From Candidula unifasciata (Eukaryota > Mollusca > Gastropoda > Stylommatophora > Geomitridae), in the NCBI GenBank assembly GCA_905116865.2, contig CAJHNH020002005.1, positions 1-64,000 on the forward strand: a stretch of 64,000 bases of DNA, given 5' to 3'. Position 1 is the stretch's first letter. Each line of letters starts with the position of its first letter. The position numbers and the translations under genes were made by a program. The notes under the pieces were generated by a model, which searched no databases, was not told where the DNA came from, and worked only from the letters and a program-made list of their open reading frames with translations. Below are positions 10,976 through 21,584 of the stretch, in pieces.

Positions 10976-11300
10976 GATGTTCTGCAAAGGACCTGCTTCA
11001 TGATGGATCCGCCGTAGCACTTGATATGGCCAAAATATTTCACTTTTCCAGGCTAGTTGCTGTTTCCTTGTCAATCTTCCTTGAGGTTCAGATCTTTAAG
11101 GATGCCAGCATGTCTTTTCTTCTCGATCCAGGGTATTCTGCGTATTTTTCTATAGCATTCCAGCTGAAAAGCCCCTATTTTCTTCCTTTAGGGCTTGGAG
11201 ATAGTCCACGTCTCAAATTAGTTTAATGCAACACGAAAGATGCATATCCTCAAAATACTGATTTTGATTTCCTTGCTGGTTCTTAATCATTACGGTATAC
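10976..11300. other. Unassigned sequence
   Basis: GATGAGAGCGATGTTCTGC at about 10,968 resembles GATGAGAGCAACGTTTCAC near 52,268, so part may be another repeat family. Nothing else recognised. Confidence 0.4.
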
Positions 11301-11420
11301 AGCCGAGTCCGCTTAAGTCGAGTTTGGATAAGTCGAATTTCGGTAAAGTCGAAATGACCAGCTTAGTTCCGGCAGTTGTCTCCATTTAGGCTGTCTGGAT
11401 AAGTAGAAATCCTGATATAT
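11294..11420 (+). mobile_element. Possible pogo/Tigger-type terminal inverted repeat relic
   Basis: TA followed by CAGCCGAGTCCGCTTAAG and then repeats of TAAGTCGAATTTCGG resemble subterminal repeats of pogo/Tigger elements (TA target, CAG terminus). No matching right end or transposase was found. Confidence 0.35.
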
Positions 11421-12289
11421 ATGGGATGTATGCGATATATGTATATGGGAGCTGGTTTCAATGACTGTGTCGTTCAAGTCACGGACACAATTATTATGGA
11501 TATTCATGGGCATCGTCGTTGGAGCTTTGGGTTTTGTGCTTTGTGGGACTATTTGGCTAGTCGTACTGCTGAGAGAGACAGAGCCAAATGTGTTGGAATA
11601 TGGTTTAACGAAGTGGATCCAATCGACTTTAAAACTTTTAAACCTGCACGATAGAGTTATTGTTATTATTTGTTATTATTGTTGGTTTTAAAATTATTAT
11701 TGTTATCCATCAAACTGATGGAATTCTCTTATTCACCTTATGTTCCTATGCCATACATTTTTCTTCTTTAAATGTATTTAACAACAAACGGAGAAATGCC
11801 AGAGCAAAAAAACAAGCATCTTATATCTTGGTCTTCAGAAGTGGGGAAAAAAGACATAAAAACACTGGGAAAAGAATGGTGGAAAATACTCTTAACATGA
11901 ATCAAATATTAACGGAAAGAGAAATTAACCCTCGTCACCCGTTCCCGACCAACAAAGAATGAGGCAAATATTTCGTACAAAAATACCATATGACGTAGAA
12001 ACGTGGATAATAAACTAGCAATTAAGATAGGCAAAACGCTTAAAACTGAAAGGTACCCCTCTTTGTTACGTGTCAGACGTGTGGAGGGCATCTCAAAACT
12101 GTCATCGTGGCCTCACCGCATTTGTTGGCGCCGTAATGTCACGTGCTTAACACTCTTGCCCTCTTTAACAACAGTGCTGACAGGCTACACCACAGTGGTA
12201 TAGATATTGTAATCTCTATCACACTTTCCAGGTTTCCATGTGAAGCAGAAAGACCAAGTGATTGCCTGGAAGTGTGGAAAAAGACAATA
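11421..12289. other. Unassigned sequence with a 78-residue open frame
   Basis: The frame at 11,421-11,654 contains RAKCVGIWFNEVDPIDF, not matched to any family I can name. Its position after the pogo-like end could make it transposon debris. The rest shows nothing. Confidence 0.3.
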
Positions 12290-12560
12290 AAAATGAAGAA
12301 TAGCAATGAAACCACAGGTTCTAGGGATTAAAATGAAAAACAAAAATTTAAACAACCTGAAGAAAAAGGAAGAATGATACTTGAATACAAAGATTCCAGG
12401 GGCTGGAATGATTGGTAAAGAAATTGAGAAAGAAAAGTAACATTTAAATACACAGATTCTAGAATTTAATTTTGAAAAATGTGTTAGAAATTAAAGAGAA
12501 AGAAAGAATAACAATGAAATACAGAGACTCTAGAGATTGGAATGAAAAGAAGATTTTCAA
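12290..12560. repeat. Degenerate ~70-bp tandem repeat, about four units
   Basis: Four diverged units share the order GAAGAATA..CAATGAAA, CACAGATTCTAG, GGATTGGAATGAAAA at about 12,293, 12,369, 12,432 and 12,505. Confidence 0.6.
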
Positions 12561-12955
12561 AGAAATTTTATAAAAAAGAGTCATGCGAAATACTTCGGCA
12601 ACATTAATAGATTAATCCTCTAATAAAACCTTACTGGAAAAAAAGGGGGTGGTGAGATTAAATACACCAAGCAAAAGATAGACAACGACACAAATAGATG
12701 CATACATTAAGGAAGAAACAAACAGTTTTATCTGAGCAAGGACGAAAGAGTTTTAGTGATCCGTTGCAGTCAGCCATCATTTGCGGAGACGGTACTTGAT
12801 GGCATAAGAGCTGAAATAGCGCTCCTTCTATCCCACCCCCCCCCCCCCCCAAACCTTGCACATTTTCTAGGCAATGAGGAAGGTTCGGCGACCTCAAAGG
12901 TTTTGTTTATGAGTGTAATAATAAAATTACTGCTTCTACTACTGCTTATAAAAAA

Positions 12956-12962
<7 letters not shown>
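12561..12962. other. Unassigned sequence with poly-C run
   Basis: A C run lies at about 12,834-12,850. No gene or known repeat recognised. Confidence 0.45.

Positions 12963-13017
<55 letters not shown>
12963..13017. repeat. (TA)n microsatellite
   Basis: About 27 perfect TA units. Confidence 0.95.
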
Positions 13018-13020
<3 letters not shown>

Positions 13021-13104
13021 ATTTTTTTTTCTTTAAAAACCTTCTTTTTGATACCAACTTCCAGAACCTCTGAATTTTACTATCTTTTTCCCGTATTCTT
13101 GAGC

Positions 13105-13165
13105 TGCGTGGTCTCGAAGTATAGTGTCCGCCTCGAGTGCTAGAGGTCCAAGGTTCAGGCCAAGG
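13105..13165 (+). mobile_element. SINE-1 head fragment
   Basis: GCGTGGTCTCGAAGTATAG and CCGCCTCGAGTGCTAGAGG match the tRNA-like head of SINE-1 copies at 23,588 and 51,205. It stops at the B-box region and abuts an oppositely oriented SINE-2. Confidence 0.7.
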
Positions 13166-13342
13166 TGTTGTGTGGTTTCTCTAGGCAAATTTACGTCCAG
13201 TAGTTTGCCATTGCTTCGTTGACGGTCGGCCCTCTGATACTACTGTCGAAACCAACGCAAGGCGCATGGCCCGCAGCTGGGATCGAACCCGGCACCCCGG
13301 CATTACGAAGCGTTCGCATCGACTTAGCCACAGAGCCGACTG
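13166..13342 (-). mobile_element. SINE-2 copy (minus), tRNA-type
   Basis: Read on the minus strand it begins GTCGGCTCTGTGGCTAAGTC (A-box TGGCTAAGTCG) and has a B-box GGGTTCGATCCC. The body then runs GCGCCTTGCGTTGGTTTCGA. The second copy is at 14,340-14,524. Confidence 0.85.
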
Positions 13343-13344
13343 GT

Positions 13345-13530
13345 AATATTTTACTAATGTTACAAATTAGGTCAAAGGAAAAACTGATACTAATGTTACA
13401 AATTAGGTCAAATGAAAAACTGATACTTAACTTACAATGTCTAATTCTAATGTCAAATCAGAACTGTTGTATGCATGGGCACCGAAACCAGGAGGCCAGG
13501 TTTTATTATACTGTAAACTTATAACCTGCG
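13345..13530 (+). pseudogene. Tiny RT relic with a 36-bp direct duplication
   Basis: 13,437-13,490 reads SNSNVKSELLYAWAP, matching FNSNVKSVLLYGAETW of the RT relic at 34,010-34,795. Just upstream TACTAATGTTACAAATTAGG is duplicated. Confidence 0.6.
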
Positions 13531-13712
13531 CCCCCATGTGGTATGAATTGTTCGTTGTTTTGAAGCCCCACCCTGGTTATTGCCGTGGGACCCAATATAA
13601 CCTAAAGGTTGTACGGGGTTTCTGGGACCTCTCCATGGGTAATCCTCATCTGCATGGTGGCACTATGTCATCGGGTGTTTATCTCTTGTGTGATGTCCTG
13701 GTGGAGTAGAAA
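13530..13712 (+). mobile_element. SINE-4 copy (plus)
   Basis: Matches the family from CCCCATGTGGTATGAATT to GATGTCCTGGTGGAGTAG, with minor internal loss. Confidence 0.75.
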
Positions 13713-13939
13713 GTCAGTCAGTCAGAGGCCAGAACTATTGAGCGCCACGGATAGAGCGACCTGGCACGAATTGGACTTATGTTCCAATGAGGGCAAAAGG
13801 TAGAAAAAGAATGTTAACAATATTTTTTCCAATAATTATTACCCTGTGTGTGTTTTTTTTTTTAACTGCTCTTATAACGATTATTAGAAGATCTAAATAT
13901 GAGACACTGGCTCAGGTTTTCAACGAAACTTGTAGCTGA

Positions 13940-14165
13940 TTGAATTACAACAGACAGTGAAGTAGAGAAAGAAGATTATTATTGCTTGGAGAGAGTCAGG
14001 CACCTGAGTTAACCAAAAGGTCTGGCTGGCTTACTACACTCAAACGAACCAGATTGTGACCGGTACCATCTGTATTGGAACTCTGCGTTGGCTGCTAAAG
14101 ATGGGGACGGAGCACAAATGGAAATTGCTGTGATGTCAATTCTTGACTCAATTCAACTCATACAG
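13940..14165 (+). pseudogene. RNase H-type LINE 3' relic
   Basis: Contains SEVEKEDYYCLERVRHL and, in another frame, GTLRWLLKMGTEH, matching the C-terminal end of the RNase H LINE family at 20,280-20,570. Frame breaks are present. Confidence 0.65.
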
Positions 14166-14339
14166 TGAAGTTCATACAAGAGACAGAATTGCAGATATAG
14201 ACAATCTATTTCAAGCGAACGAAAGAAGGAGATATTCCTCTACTTGTGTATTACACACATGTAAAGAAGAAACTTGATTGGTATAGAGAGTAGGTTAGTT
14301 GCGTATCCTTTACAGGACGTTGCAGAACCGACCCCAACA

Positions 14340-14524
14340 GCCCCTGTCTGTTGTGTGGTTTTTCTAGGCAAATTAATGTCCAGTAGTTTGCCATTGCTTA
14401 CTGGAACGGTCGGCTTTCTTGATACCACTGTCGAAACCAACGCAAGGCGCATGGCCCGCAGCTGAGATCGAACCCGGCATTCCGGCATTACGAAGCGTTC
14501 GCATTGACTTAGCCACAGAGTCGA
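14340..14524 (-). mobile_element. SINE-2 copy (minus), tRNA-type
   Basis: The minus strand begins GTCGACTCTGTGGCTAAGTC, with B-box GGGTTCGATC, and is nearly the same as the copy at 13,166-13,342. It lies about 30 bp from element A copy 2. Confidence 0.85.
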
Positions 14525-14553
14525 CGTGTGTGGGAAGATAAGACTTTACATTT

Positions 14554-15082
14554 GCTCCCGGTCAAAATGGACGCTAGAGAGGGGCACTGTTCAGAGCCGA
14601 GGCAAATTGTTTTGCTTCTGTCGGACGGTGGCCGATGCATTTTTGCTCCATTTGTAGACTGTATATAGTTTCGTCGCCCAGCTTCTGGGTTTAATGCATG
14701 GCGTGACACTGTGAGCTGCGGATTTCATTTGGAATGTTTTTTCGACTGTGACCAACATGGTGGGGTGAATTGTAGATTCAGAAAATGGCGCGATGACTGT
14801 TGTCGCAATGTTGGTGGTGCCCGTATGTGATTAAAATTGATCGCGTGGGCAACTGCTGATATGTTGATGACTTCTGCTACCATCAATGATAAACTGCATT
14901 TCTAATATCGGACTGTTTGTGTTAGCACTTCGGATGGCTACCGTATGCTTTAATGCGTGTGTATGCTAGATATGCTGAGACAGCAGTCTGTCAATCTGTC
15001 CACAAGGGCTGTGATAAACATTCTGTGTGTTTTTCGTTGGCACTGGAGCTGAAACTAAGACTACCAAACTACTAGACTACCA
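14554..15082 (-). mobile_element. Element A copy 2 (minus)
   Basis: Full-length minus-strand copy of the element at 1224-1753. Downstream of its 3' end there is a short A-rich stretch (AAATGTAAAG on the minus strand). Near-identical flanks TCTTATCTTCCC and TCTTATCTCCC follow, which looks like an 11-12 bp target duplication after an A-rich tail. Confidence 0.7.
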
Positions 15083-15312
15083 GGGAGATAAGAAAAAATA
15101 TCATTTCGCTAGCAGGACTAATAATAATAATAATTATTATTATTATTATGTTGATACTCTTCGGGTTTAAAAGGTTTGAAGTCGAAAACATGCATTTCAT
15201 TAAACCATAGTTTACCACACATGCCTCAGTTTCCCTTAGCAAAAAGCGAATATATTGCAGGCTAGCTGTAAACTACAACATAGCGTATCAGCCGCCCTCT
15301 TCAGGGAGAACG

Positions 15313-15396
15313 CAGATGAAGAATAGTTAATGAGAATAAATCAACTATGAAATATAGAATAGTGAATAGAATATTCTTCATCTGCGGTCTCACCAT

Positions 15397-15487
<91 letters not shown>

Positions 15488-15520
15488 AAATATAGAATAG
15501 TTAATGAGAATAAATCAACT
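15313..15520. repeat. (TA)n microsatellite between direct repeats
   Basis: (TA)n spans 15,394-15,484. AATAGTTAATGAGAATAAAT occurs on both sides (about 15,317 and 15,494), so the array lies within a local duplication. Confidence 0.85.
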
Positions 15521-15545
15521 GCCTTCTGTAATGATTTATAAGTCC

Positions 15546-15570
15546 CCCCACCCCCCCACCCCCCCCCCTC
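15546..15570. repeat. C-rich run
   Basis: Several runs of 6-9 C interrupted by single A or T. Confidence 0.9.
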
Positions 15571-15617
15571 CCCCAATAACAAAAATACACATGTTATGTG
15601 TTGAATTGCAAATTTAC

Positions 15618-15621
<4 letters not shown>

Positions 15622-15674
<53 letters not shown>
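15622..15674. repeat. (TA)n microsatellite, upstream of an RT relic
   Basis: About 26 perfect TA units. Confidence 0.95.
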
Positions 15675-15681
<7 letters not shown>

Positions 15682-15689
15682 GCCGAAAA

Positions 15690-16470
15690 TATAATGAGAA
15701 ATGTAAGAGATGATATAAGATTAGGAACAATATGATGCCCTAAACATCGGTGGTCATGAAATACCAGAAATTCGTTATGCTGATGATACAGTATTACTAT
15801 CAACATCACAAAATGGTTTAAAAACTTATTAACCTCACTCCAAAGAAATGGTGAAAATCATAACTTATTTCTTAACATAGCAAAAACAAAGATAATGCAT
15901 ACAAACAAAACTGCCATGGAGAAGGAAATATATGTTAATGAGGAAAGATTGGAAGTGGTGGAAAATTTCGAATATCTTGGGTCACTGGTTACCAACAATG
16001 GTGACACAATGAAAGAAATAAACGGCGACTATCAATTGCTCTTCAAAGACTAAAAACAACTGAATAAAATATGGAATTGTACAGATAGAATTACAAAGGT
16101 CAGATTTTTAAGAGCATGCATCTTTCCCATTGCAACATACGCCTGTGAGACTTGGACACTTACTAAACAAGCGGATCAGCGCATATGCATTTGAATATAA
16201 ATGTTACAGACAGGTTTCTAAGAATATCTTGGGTAAAGAAAAGAACAAATGCATCCATACTTCAAGAGCTGAATATTGAAGAGAGGGTTGGCTAGTAAAG
16301 ACAATAAAACAAGAAAATTGAAATATTTTGGTCACTTGAAACGTCATGGAAGTCTAGAGAGAAAATAATATATATGTCTGGGAAGAGAGAAGATAGAGAA
16401 GATGGGTGCAGGTTGTATGATCTCCAGATGGGTGTATCAGACGCATGGACATCTTGCTCAGGATAGGAAG
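15690..16470 (+). pseudogene. RT relic with YADD box
   Basis: Translation around 15,750-15,805 gives LNIGGHEIPEIRYADDTVLL, the RT catalytic YADD motif. Later segments give NILGHW-like and CETWTLTKQADQ stretches in shifted frames. Multiple stops show a dead copy. It is bracketed by (TA)n arrays at 15,622-15,674 and 16,537-16,615. Confidence 0.75.
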
Positions 16471-16533
16471 GTTTTCCGGAGGGTTGTTATGGCAGCGAGG
16501 TTCCGCGAGGGACATGCTACTGAATGAATGAAT

Positions 16534-16536
<3 letters not shown>

Positions 16537-16615
<79 letters not shown>
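16537..16615. repeat. (TA)n microsatellite, downstream of the RT relic
   Basis: About 39 perfect TA units. Confidence 0.95.
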
Positions 16616-16616
<1 letters not shown>

Positions 16617-16804
16617 TGGTTATTTTGATTGAGTAGAAAGGGGGGATGGGCACACTTCCTAAAATTATTGAGAAAGGGGGGGGGGTGAGTCCCCCTCTAC
16701 ATAATTTGGGGAGCGGGGAGCCCTCAAAGTGACTGAGGACCAAGTTTACGGAACCTGTGCTCCAAATAAATTTCTGTTTTCGTCACTGAACACATTATTA
16801 TAAG

Positions 16805-17062
16805 TAAAGTAAAGCAAAGTAAAGATCCCTGTTCACGCCTTTATGCGCATCGGGCAAATGGGAAGAACACCCATATTTTTTACAGACCAATTGGAACTAG
16901 GTGGGTAATGTGGCCAGAATTATGCTGGTCGTCTTTATTTCCCCATCTTGGTACCCATTTTAGGCTGCGACGCCCTATATACCAGGATAAAAATCCACGT
17001 AGCCAGCATTGGCTTTCGATCGCGGTATGTTGGAATTACAAGCCAGGCTCGCAACGACAGCA
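16805..17062 (-). mobile_element. SINE-3a copy (minus)
   Basis: Begins with the reversed tail GTAAAGCAAAGTAAAGATCC and ends at the reversed head (TTCGATCGCGGTATG...). More diverged than the 10,684 copy. An ATT/ATC-rich tract follows to about 17,140. Confidence 0.8.
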
Positions 17063-17279
17063 TTATTATCATCATCATTATTATCATCATCATTATTATT
17101 ATGTTATTATTAATAATTTTATTGTAATTATTATAATACAAAATAATTTACTGAATGGCAAAAAAATATAATACTATGCTTGGAATAATAGAAAATGTAT
17201 AAAAATTACTTTTAAGGACAATGTTTATCAAGTTAGTCTCCTTGGAAGCCGCCGCAGTGCCGCTGCTAGAAGCTCACAA

Positions 17280-17780
17280 TCAGTTCTCGTTGTGCCTGGT
17301 GGCACATGAGGCTTCAGAGAGGACTTTCCATGCTTTCCTGTCCTGTGCAATCTTCAGTGCAGTTTTCCATGTCAAAGATGCCGCTCTCAGGTCACTTTCC
17401 ATCGTTCGTCTCCATGTTGTTTTTGGGCGCCCCTGTTTTCTCTTTCCCTCTGGTGTCCATGTGAGAGCTGTTTTGGCAGGTATATCAGAAGTCATTCTCA
17501 TAACGTGGCCAAGCCATTTCCATCTTCTCTTGGTAATCATACTGTGTAAAGTTTTTTGGTTTATGGCTTGAAGTAGTTTAGTGTTTGCGATTGTATCTGG
17601 CCAGAAAATTTTGATAATTCTACGTAGACATGTGTGGTGAAAGGTGGACAGCTTGTGTGCATCCTTTTTGGTCATTCTCCAGCATTCCGCTCCATAAAGA
17701 AGAACTGGCAAAATGATGCTCTTGTTGAGTCGGAGTTTCGTTCCTCTGCAGTAACTGTTGGATTTCCAGATGTGCCTCAT
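17280..17780 (-). pseudogene. Non-LTR RT C-terminal fragment
   Basis: A 166-residue open frame on the minus strand contains VLLYGAECWRMTKKD, LRRIIKIFWPDTI, RRWKWLGHVMRM and GKRKQGRPKTTWRRTMESDL. These are hallmark motifs of the C-terminus of invertebrate endonuclease-RT LINEs (RTE/CR1-like). The polymerase core is missing, so this is a 5'-truncated copy. A relative lies at 21,585-22,080. Confidence 0.85.
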
Positions 17781-17789
17781 CCTTCCAAA

Positions 17790-18035
17790 AGCAGCTCTAG
17801 CTCACAAGGCATATACGAAAGTCATAGGTTCAGATCATGGTGGTGCGCCGACTTTTTTCAAAAATGACCTTGGCTCCCAGGTAGACCCAGCCTAAAATGG
17901 GTATCAAGTGGAGTCCTGCGAAGTAAAGGCGGCCGGTGTGATGCTGACGACATCATCCATCAAGTGCCTACTGGTCAATGAAATATAGGTCCAGCCCTAC
18001 GTTAAAGGCACGGAAAAGGATACTTTAATTGGTCC
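17790..18035 (+). mobile_element. SINE-3b copy (plus), diverged
   Basis: Shares GGCTCCCAGGTAGACCCAGC, GGCGGCCGGTGTGATGCTGA and a TATAGGTC..AGCCCTA motif with the copy at 44,755. The head is decayed. Confidence 0.7.
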
Positions 18036-19019
18036 TCTTGCAAAATTAGGGCGGGGGGGGGGGGCTGGAGGGGGGTCCGACGACTGTGCCTCCCATTTGT
18101 AATGCTGATAGAATAAGTAAGAAGAAACTGCACAGGGAGCATGTACAGCAGGAGTCTACCAATCATCAGTAGAAGTGATCCCTCGTCCACAATGGTTTCG
18201 GCCCACGAGCTCCTAGCCTAACTGAGTTCATGAAGCTCAGGCTTGATCTGCTCCTCGACAATACAAAAACATACGATATCCACATTTACTCATTTATTCG
18301 AAACGGAAAGGGAGTTAGTTCGCTTAATCAGACCGGAACATCGATTTTCAGAAAATCGGCGTTTTCTATATATTTTTTTTTTTTTTTCAAGCGAAAATAA
18401 TTTCATTTTACCGCCTATCGATCCACGTAGGGAGCATTAATTGTATCCAGCTCTAGTGAAATCAATAGGGTCTCATAGCTACATCTGCGCTGCCTATGGT
18501 TACGTCACACTGTGCAGGCTGGTTGCATGGCGCGCAAGGTCAGCCCACTGGAGCCTCCCCCCTGTCTGGGCACTTCTGTTGGTGGTACGGTAGGGTTTTC
18601 ATTGGTTTTACTTGTGCTTCGTTAAGAGGATTAGTCGATTTGTGTTGAGAAAAGTGGGGCAAAGGGGAGGAACGAGGGCTACCAATACTGAGTTTTTCCC
18701 CCAAGCCTTGGGTTAGGATTTTGGAATTTTTTTTTTTTTTTTTTTAGATAAGTATTTTTGTAAAAGTGGGTAAATGTTTCGTTTTGTAACTATACAATTC
18801 GTATTTTTATCATTCTGGGGTTGTTGTTTTGTTTTTGTTCTTTGCTTAAGTTTGGCTTAGTTAGGGATTTGATAAAAGCCCCATTGGCTGAGACGGAGAA
18901 AGAGATGGGTCGGGGTTTCAATTAGGAAAAAAAAAGGGGAGACGGGAGGGGCGGGTGACAAAAATCAGTGAAGCGAGAACAAATTATTCTTGGAATAAGC
19001 AAGCAAGATTTAATAATTT
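18036..19019. other. Unassigned sequence with G and T runs
   Basis: G run at about 18,051-18,063, T runs at about 18,370 and 18,728. No coding domain or known repeat recognised. Confidence 0.4.
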
Positions 19020-19231
19020 AATCCTTCTTCTCTTCTTTCTTCTTCTGCATGTCTTCTCTTTTCTTCCTTCTTCTTCTTCTTCTTCTTCTTTTTCTTCTTC
19101 TTCTGTTCTTCTTCTTCTCTCTTTCTTTTCTTCTTCTCTTCTTTCTTCTTTCTTTCTTCTTCTTCTTCTTCTTTTCTTCTTCTTCTTCTTCTTCTTCTTC
19201 TTCTTCTTCTTCTTCTTCTTCTTCTTCTTCT
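19020..19231. repeat. (TTC)n tract, impure then pure
   Basis: Interrupted TTC/TTTC units grade into about 15 pure TTC units at the right end, next to a minus-strand SINE-5. Confidence 0.9.
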
Positions 19232-19440
19232 TTGCGTTTACCAGCTATCAACTTTGGCGGAAAAGTACGGTTATTTGTCCATCAGTCTTGTTCCAGAGCT
19301 TGAGTTTTGTGTGCATTTTACAGGTCTGGCTTCTTTGTATCAGCAGACTGATGTCCTCTAGCCTCATAAGAAGAAGACAGTCCGTCTTAGAAAAAGACAC
19401 CTACACATTAATTAGTTGCCTCTTACGACATGCTAGTTGA
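19232..19440 (-). mobile_element. SINE-5 copy (minus), diverged
   Basis: GCGTTTACCAGCTATCAACT, TTGTTCCAGAGCTTGAG and CTTACGACATGCTAGTTG follow the SINE-5 order. The preceding (TTC)n is its (GAA)n tail. Confidence 0.7.
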
Positions 19441-19504
19441 AGGGCACTTAGTCTAGCCCTCTCCGCCCCAAACCTCGCCCCCATTTCCACCTTCCCCACA
19501 AGTT

Positions 19505-19685
19505 TTGTTTTAATGACCTTGGTTCCCAGGTGGACCCAGCCTTAAATGGGTTCCAGGCGAAGATCTGGCAACCGGCTTGATGTTGAACACATCGTCTACC
19601 CAGCGCTGATTGGTCTATAAAATATAGGTCTAGCCCTATATGCCTAATACGCCAAGTGGCATGGAAAAGGGTCCTTTAACGACCA
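19505..19685 (+). mobile_element. SINE-3b 3' part (plus)
   Basis: GACCTTGGTTCCCAGGTGGA, ATATAGGTCTAGCCCTATAT and GGCATGGAAAAGGGTCCTTT match the 44,755 copy; no head. Confidence 0.7.
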
Positions 19686-19699
19686 TAGATGTTGATAAC

Positions 19700-20570
19700 T
19701 TGAAAACTTGGACGTCTCCACAGCAGAGTCCAGATGTGGTCGATAGGTTTGCACACCTACTGTTGTAAGTGGGAATATTACATCATGATACCCCAATGCT
19801 GAAAAGGGTAAAGACAGGGGTGAATCGAGCAGAGTGGCAAGCTTCACTGGAAAGTTCACGGTTGGTGAGCATACTTTGGATCTTTTCTCCAGGTATGCCG
19901 GCGTGGTGGGTAATAAACAGAAGACAAATTGGCTGGATCTGCACCACTGGGTGGTGAATTCTTCTTCTTCTTCTTCTTCTTCTTCTTCTTCTTCTTCGCG
20001 TTCACCAGCTGTGAACTCCAGCGGAAAGCTCTGGTTGTTCGTCCACTTCTGGACTGCAGTCCTGTTCCAGAGTGTTGTGTGTGCATCCGTTTGACAGATC
20101 TGTATGCAGACTGTTGGTTCCTTGCCTCTCAAGCAGATGCACTCCGACTTTGAAGGAAGCTCCCAATTAGTCGACTAAACGACATGCTTTTGGGTAGGCA
20201 GTTGGTCTATTCTTGTTTTTCCCATAGTAGGGCCCCGGAACTCATTCAGGGTGGGGGTGGGGTGGGGGGTGGTGAATTGATACATGACAAGGCAGATGTT
20301 GTCAAGGCCCTTTGGGAACAAGCAACGGAATCAGTAGAGAAAGAAGATTGTTATGGCCTGGAGAGAATGAGGCACCAGGGTGTAACCTGAGGGTCTGACC
20401 GGCTCACTACACTCAAGAGGAAAGGCAAGACGGACAAATAACTAGATTATGACCGGTACCATCAGTATTGGAACTCTGCGCTGTCTGCTGAAGATGAGGA
20501 CGGTGCGTGCATTGGAATGCCCGAGTGCTGTGATGTCAATTCTTGACTCAATTCAACTCAACCCAAATGA
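19700..20570 (+). pseudogene. RNase H-type LINE relic interrupted by SINE-5
   Basis: The left part reads VKTGVNRAEWQASLESSRLV, then ILWIFSPG and a GVVGN-like stretch. These match the region between the second Asp and the GH motif of RNase H. After the SINE, ELIHDKADVVKALWEQ and KEDCYGLERMRHQGV continue, then the GTLRCLLKM-like end near 20,470. SINE-5 insertion and frameshifts break it. Confidence 0.75.
19961..20266 (-). mobile_element. SINE-5 copy (minus) with 12-bp target duplication
   Basis: The target duplication GGGTGGTGAATT is at 19,949-19,960 and 20,267-20,278. On the minus strand the element starts near GTTCCGGGGCCCTACTATGG and ends in (GAA)n. It is inserted in the RNase H LINE relic, so it is younger than that relic. 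Confidence 0.85.
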
Positions 20571-20597
20571 ACACTAAAAGAACACTGTTTAACACAA

Positions 20598-20870
20598 TAT
20601 ACTCTTCCCAACCGTTGAGAGTCCGACTCGTATCCAACGTATCGCGATCGAAACCCACTGCGGGCTGAGTGGATTTTTATCGTGGTATGGGACGTCGCAG
20701 GTCGACCCAGCCTCAAATGGGTACCAGGATGGCTGTCCTGGGGAAGTAAAGACGGCCGGCGTAATGCTGACCACATTACCCACCGAGTGCCGATTAGTCT
20801 GTAAAAAATATGGGTGCTCTTCCCATATGCCCGATACGCCTAAAGGCGTGAAAAGGGATCTTAAACACTC
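20598..20870 (+). mobile_element. SINE-3a copy (plus)
   Basis: GAGTCCGACTCGTATCCAAC, GATCGAAACCC B-box, then GTCGACCCAGCC and CGCCTAAAGGCGTGAAAAGG. Close to the 10,684 copy. Confidence 0.85.
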
Positions 20871-21270
20871 TAAACTCTCCCCAACGTTATGCTATCAGTG
20901 TCAAACATGGACACTGTCTTCGGAAGACACAAGTAAAACAGTCACAACAGCAATTAAATGTTTAAATACTACGCTAGGTGTAACAAGGAAAGATAACACC
21001 AGGAAGAGAGTCGGCACAGAACCAGTACTGAGTTTTATCGGTAGACAACAGATCAAATGGTTTGGCCATGTAACAAGACTGACAGCAGACAGGGGACCGC
21101 AGAGAGCAATGTTATACAGATAAAAGGCAACAAAATCAGAGGTCGACTAAGCCGAATATGGAACACAGAAATATCAGAGACACTGAAATGGTATTACACG
21201 AGACTGTCACGACTGACGAAGATAGAATGTTTAAGTCTTCAGTCCTAGGTAGACAGAAACTTTATAGAAG
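20871..21270 (+). pseudogene. Non-LTR RT C-terminal fragment
   Basis: Contains CQTWTLSSEDTSKTVTTAIK, LGVTRKDNTRKRVGTEPVL and RQQIKWFGHVTRLTADR, then KIRGRLSRIW in another frame. The WFGHV..L motif is typical of LINE RT C-termini. The SINE-3a copy abuts its left end. Confidence 0.8.
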
Positions 21271-21319
21271 TCAAGGGGCAAAAGGAGATAGATGAGTGTG
21301 TGAGGTATGGAGATAAAGT

Positions 21320-21480
21320 AATCGTGCTTGTATGTGAAAAGAACGCGTTTGTATGTGAAGAGATCGTGCTTGTATGTGAAGAGATCGTGCTTGTATGTGA
21401 AGAGATCGTGCTTGTATGTGAAGAGATCGTGCTTGTATATGAAGAGATCGTGCTTGTATGTGAAGTATTCGCGCTTGTAT
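21320..21480. repeat. 21-bp tandem repeat, about seven units
   Basis: Unit ATCGTGCTTGTATGTGAAGA plus G. A related degenerate 21-bp array continues at 22,430-22,510 and 22,830-23,430. (TG)n follows at about 21,505-21,528. Confidence 0.9.
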
Positions 21481-21584
21481 TTATCCATGTATGTTATGTG
21501 TCCGTGTGTGTGTGTGTGTGTGTGTGTATTATTGAAGCTTGTTTGTGGAGGTTTCGTACTTTTGCAGTAATTGTTCTTCTTTAT

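Noticed and set aside
11421..11654. Small Cys/Trp-containing protein
   Set aside because: Single short frame, no family match I trust, adjacent to a possible transposon end.
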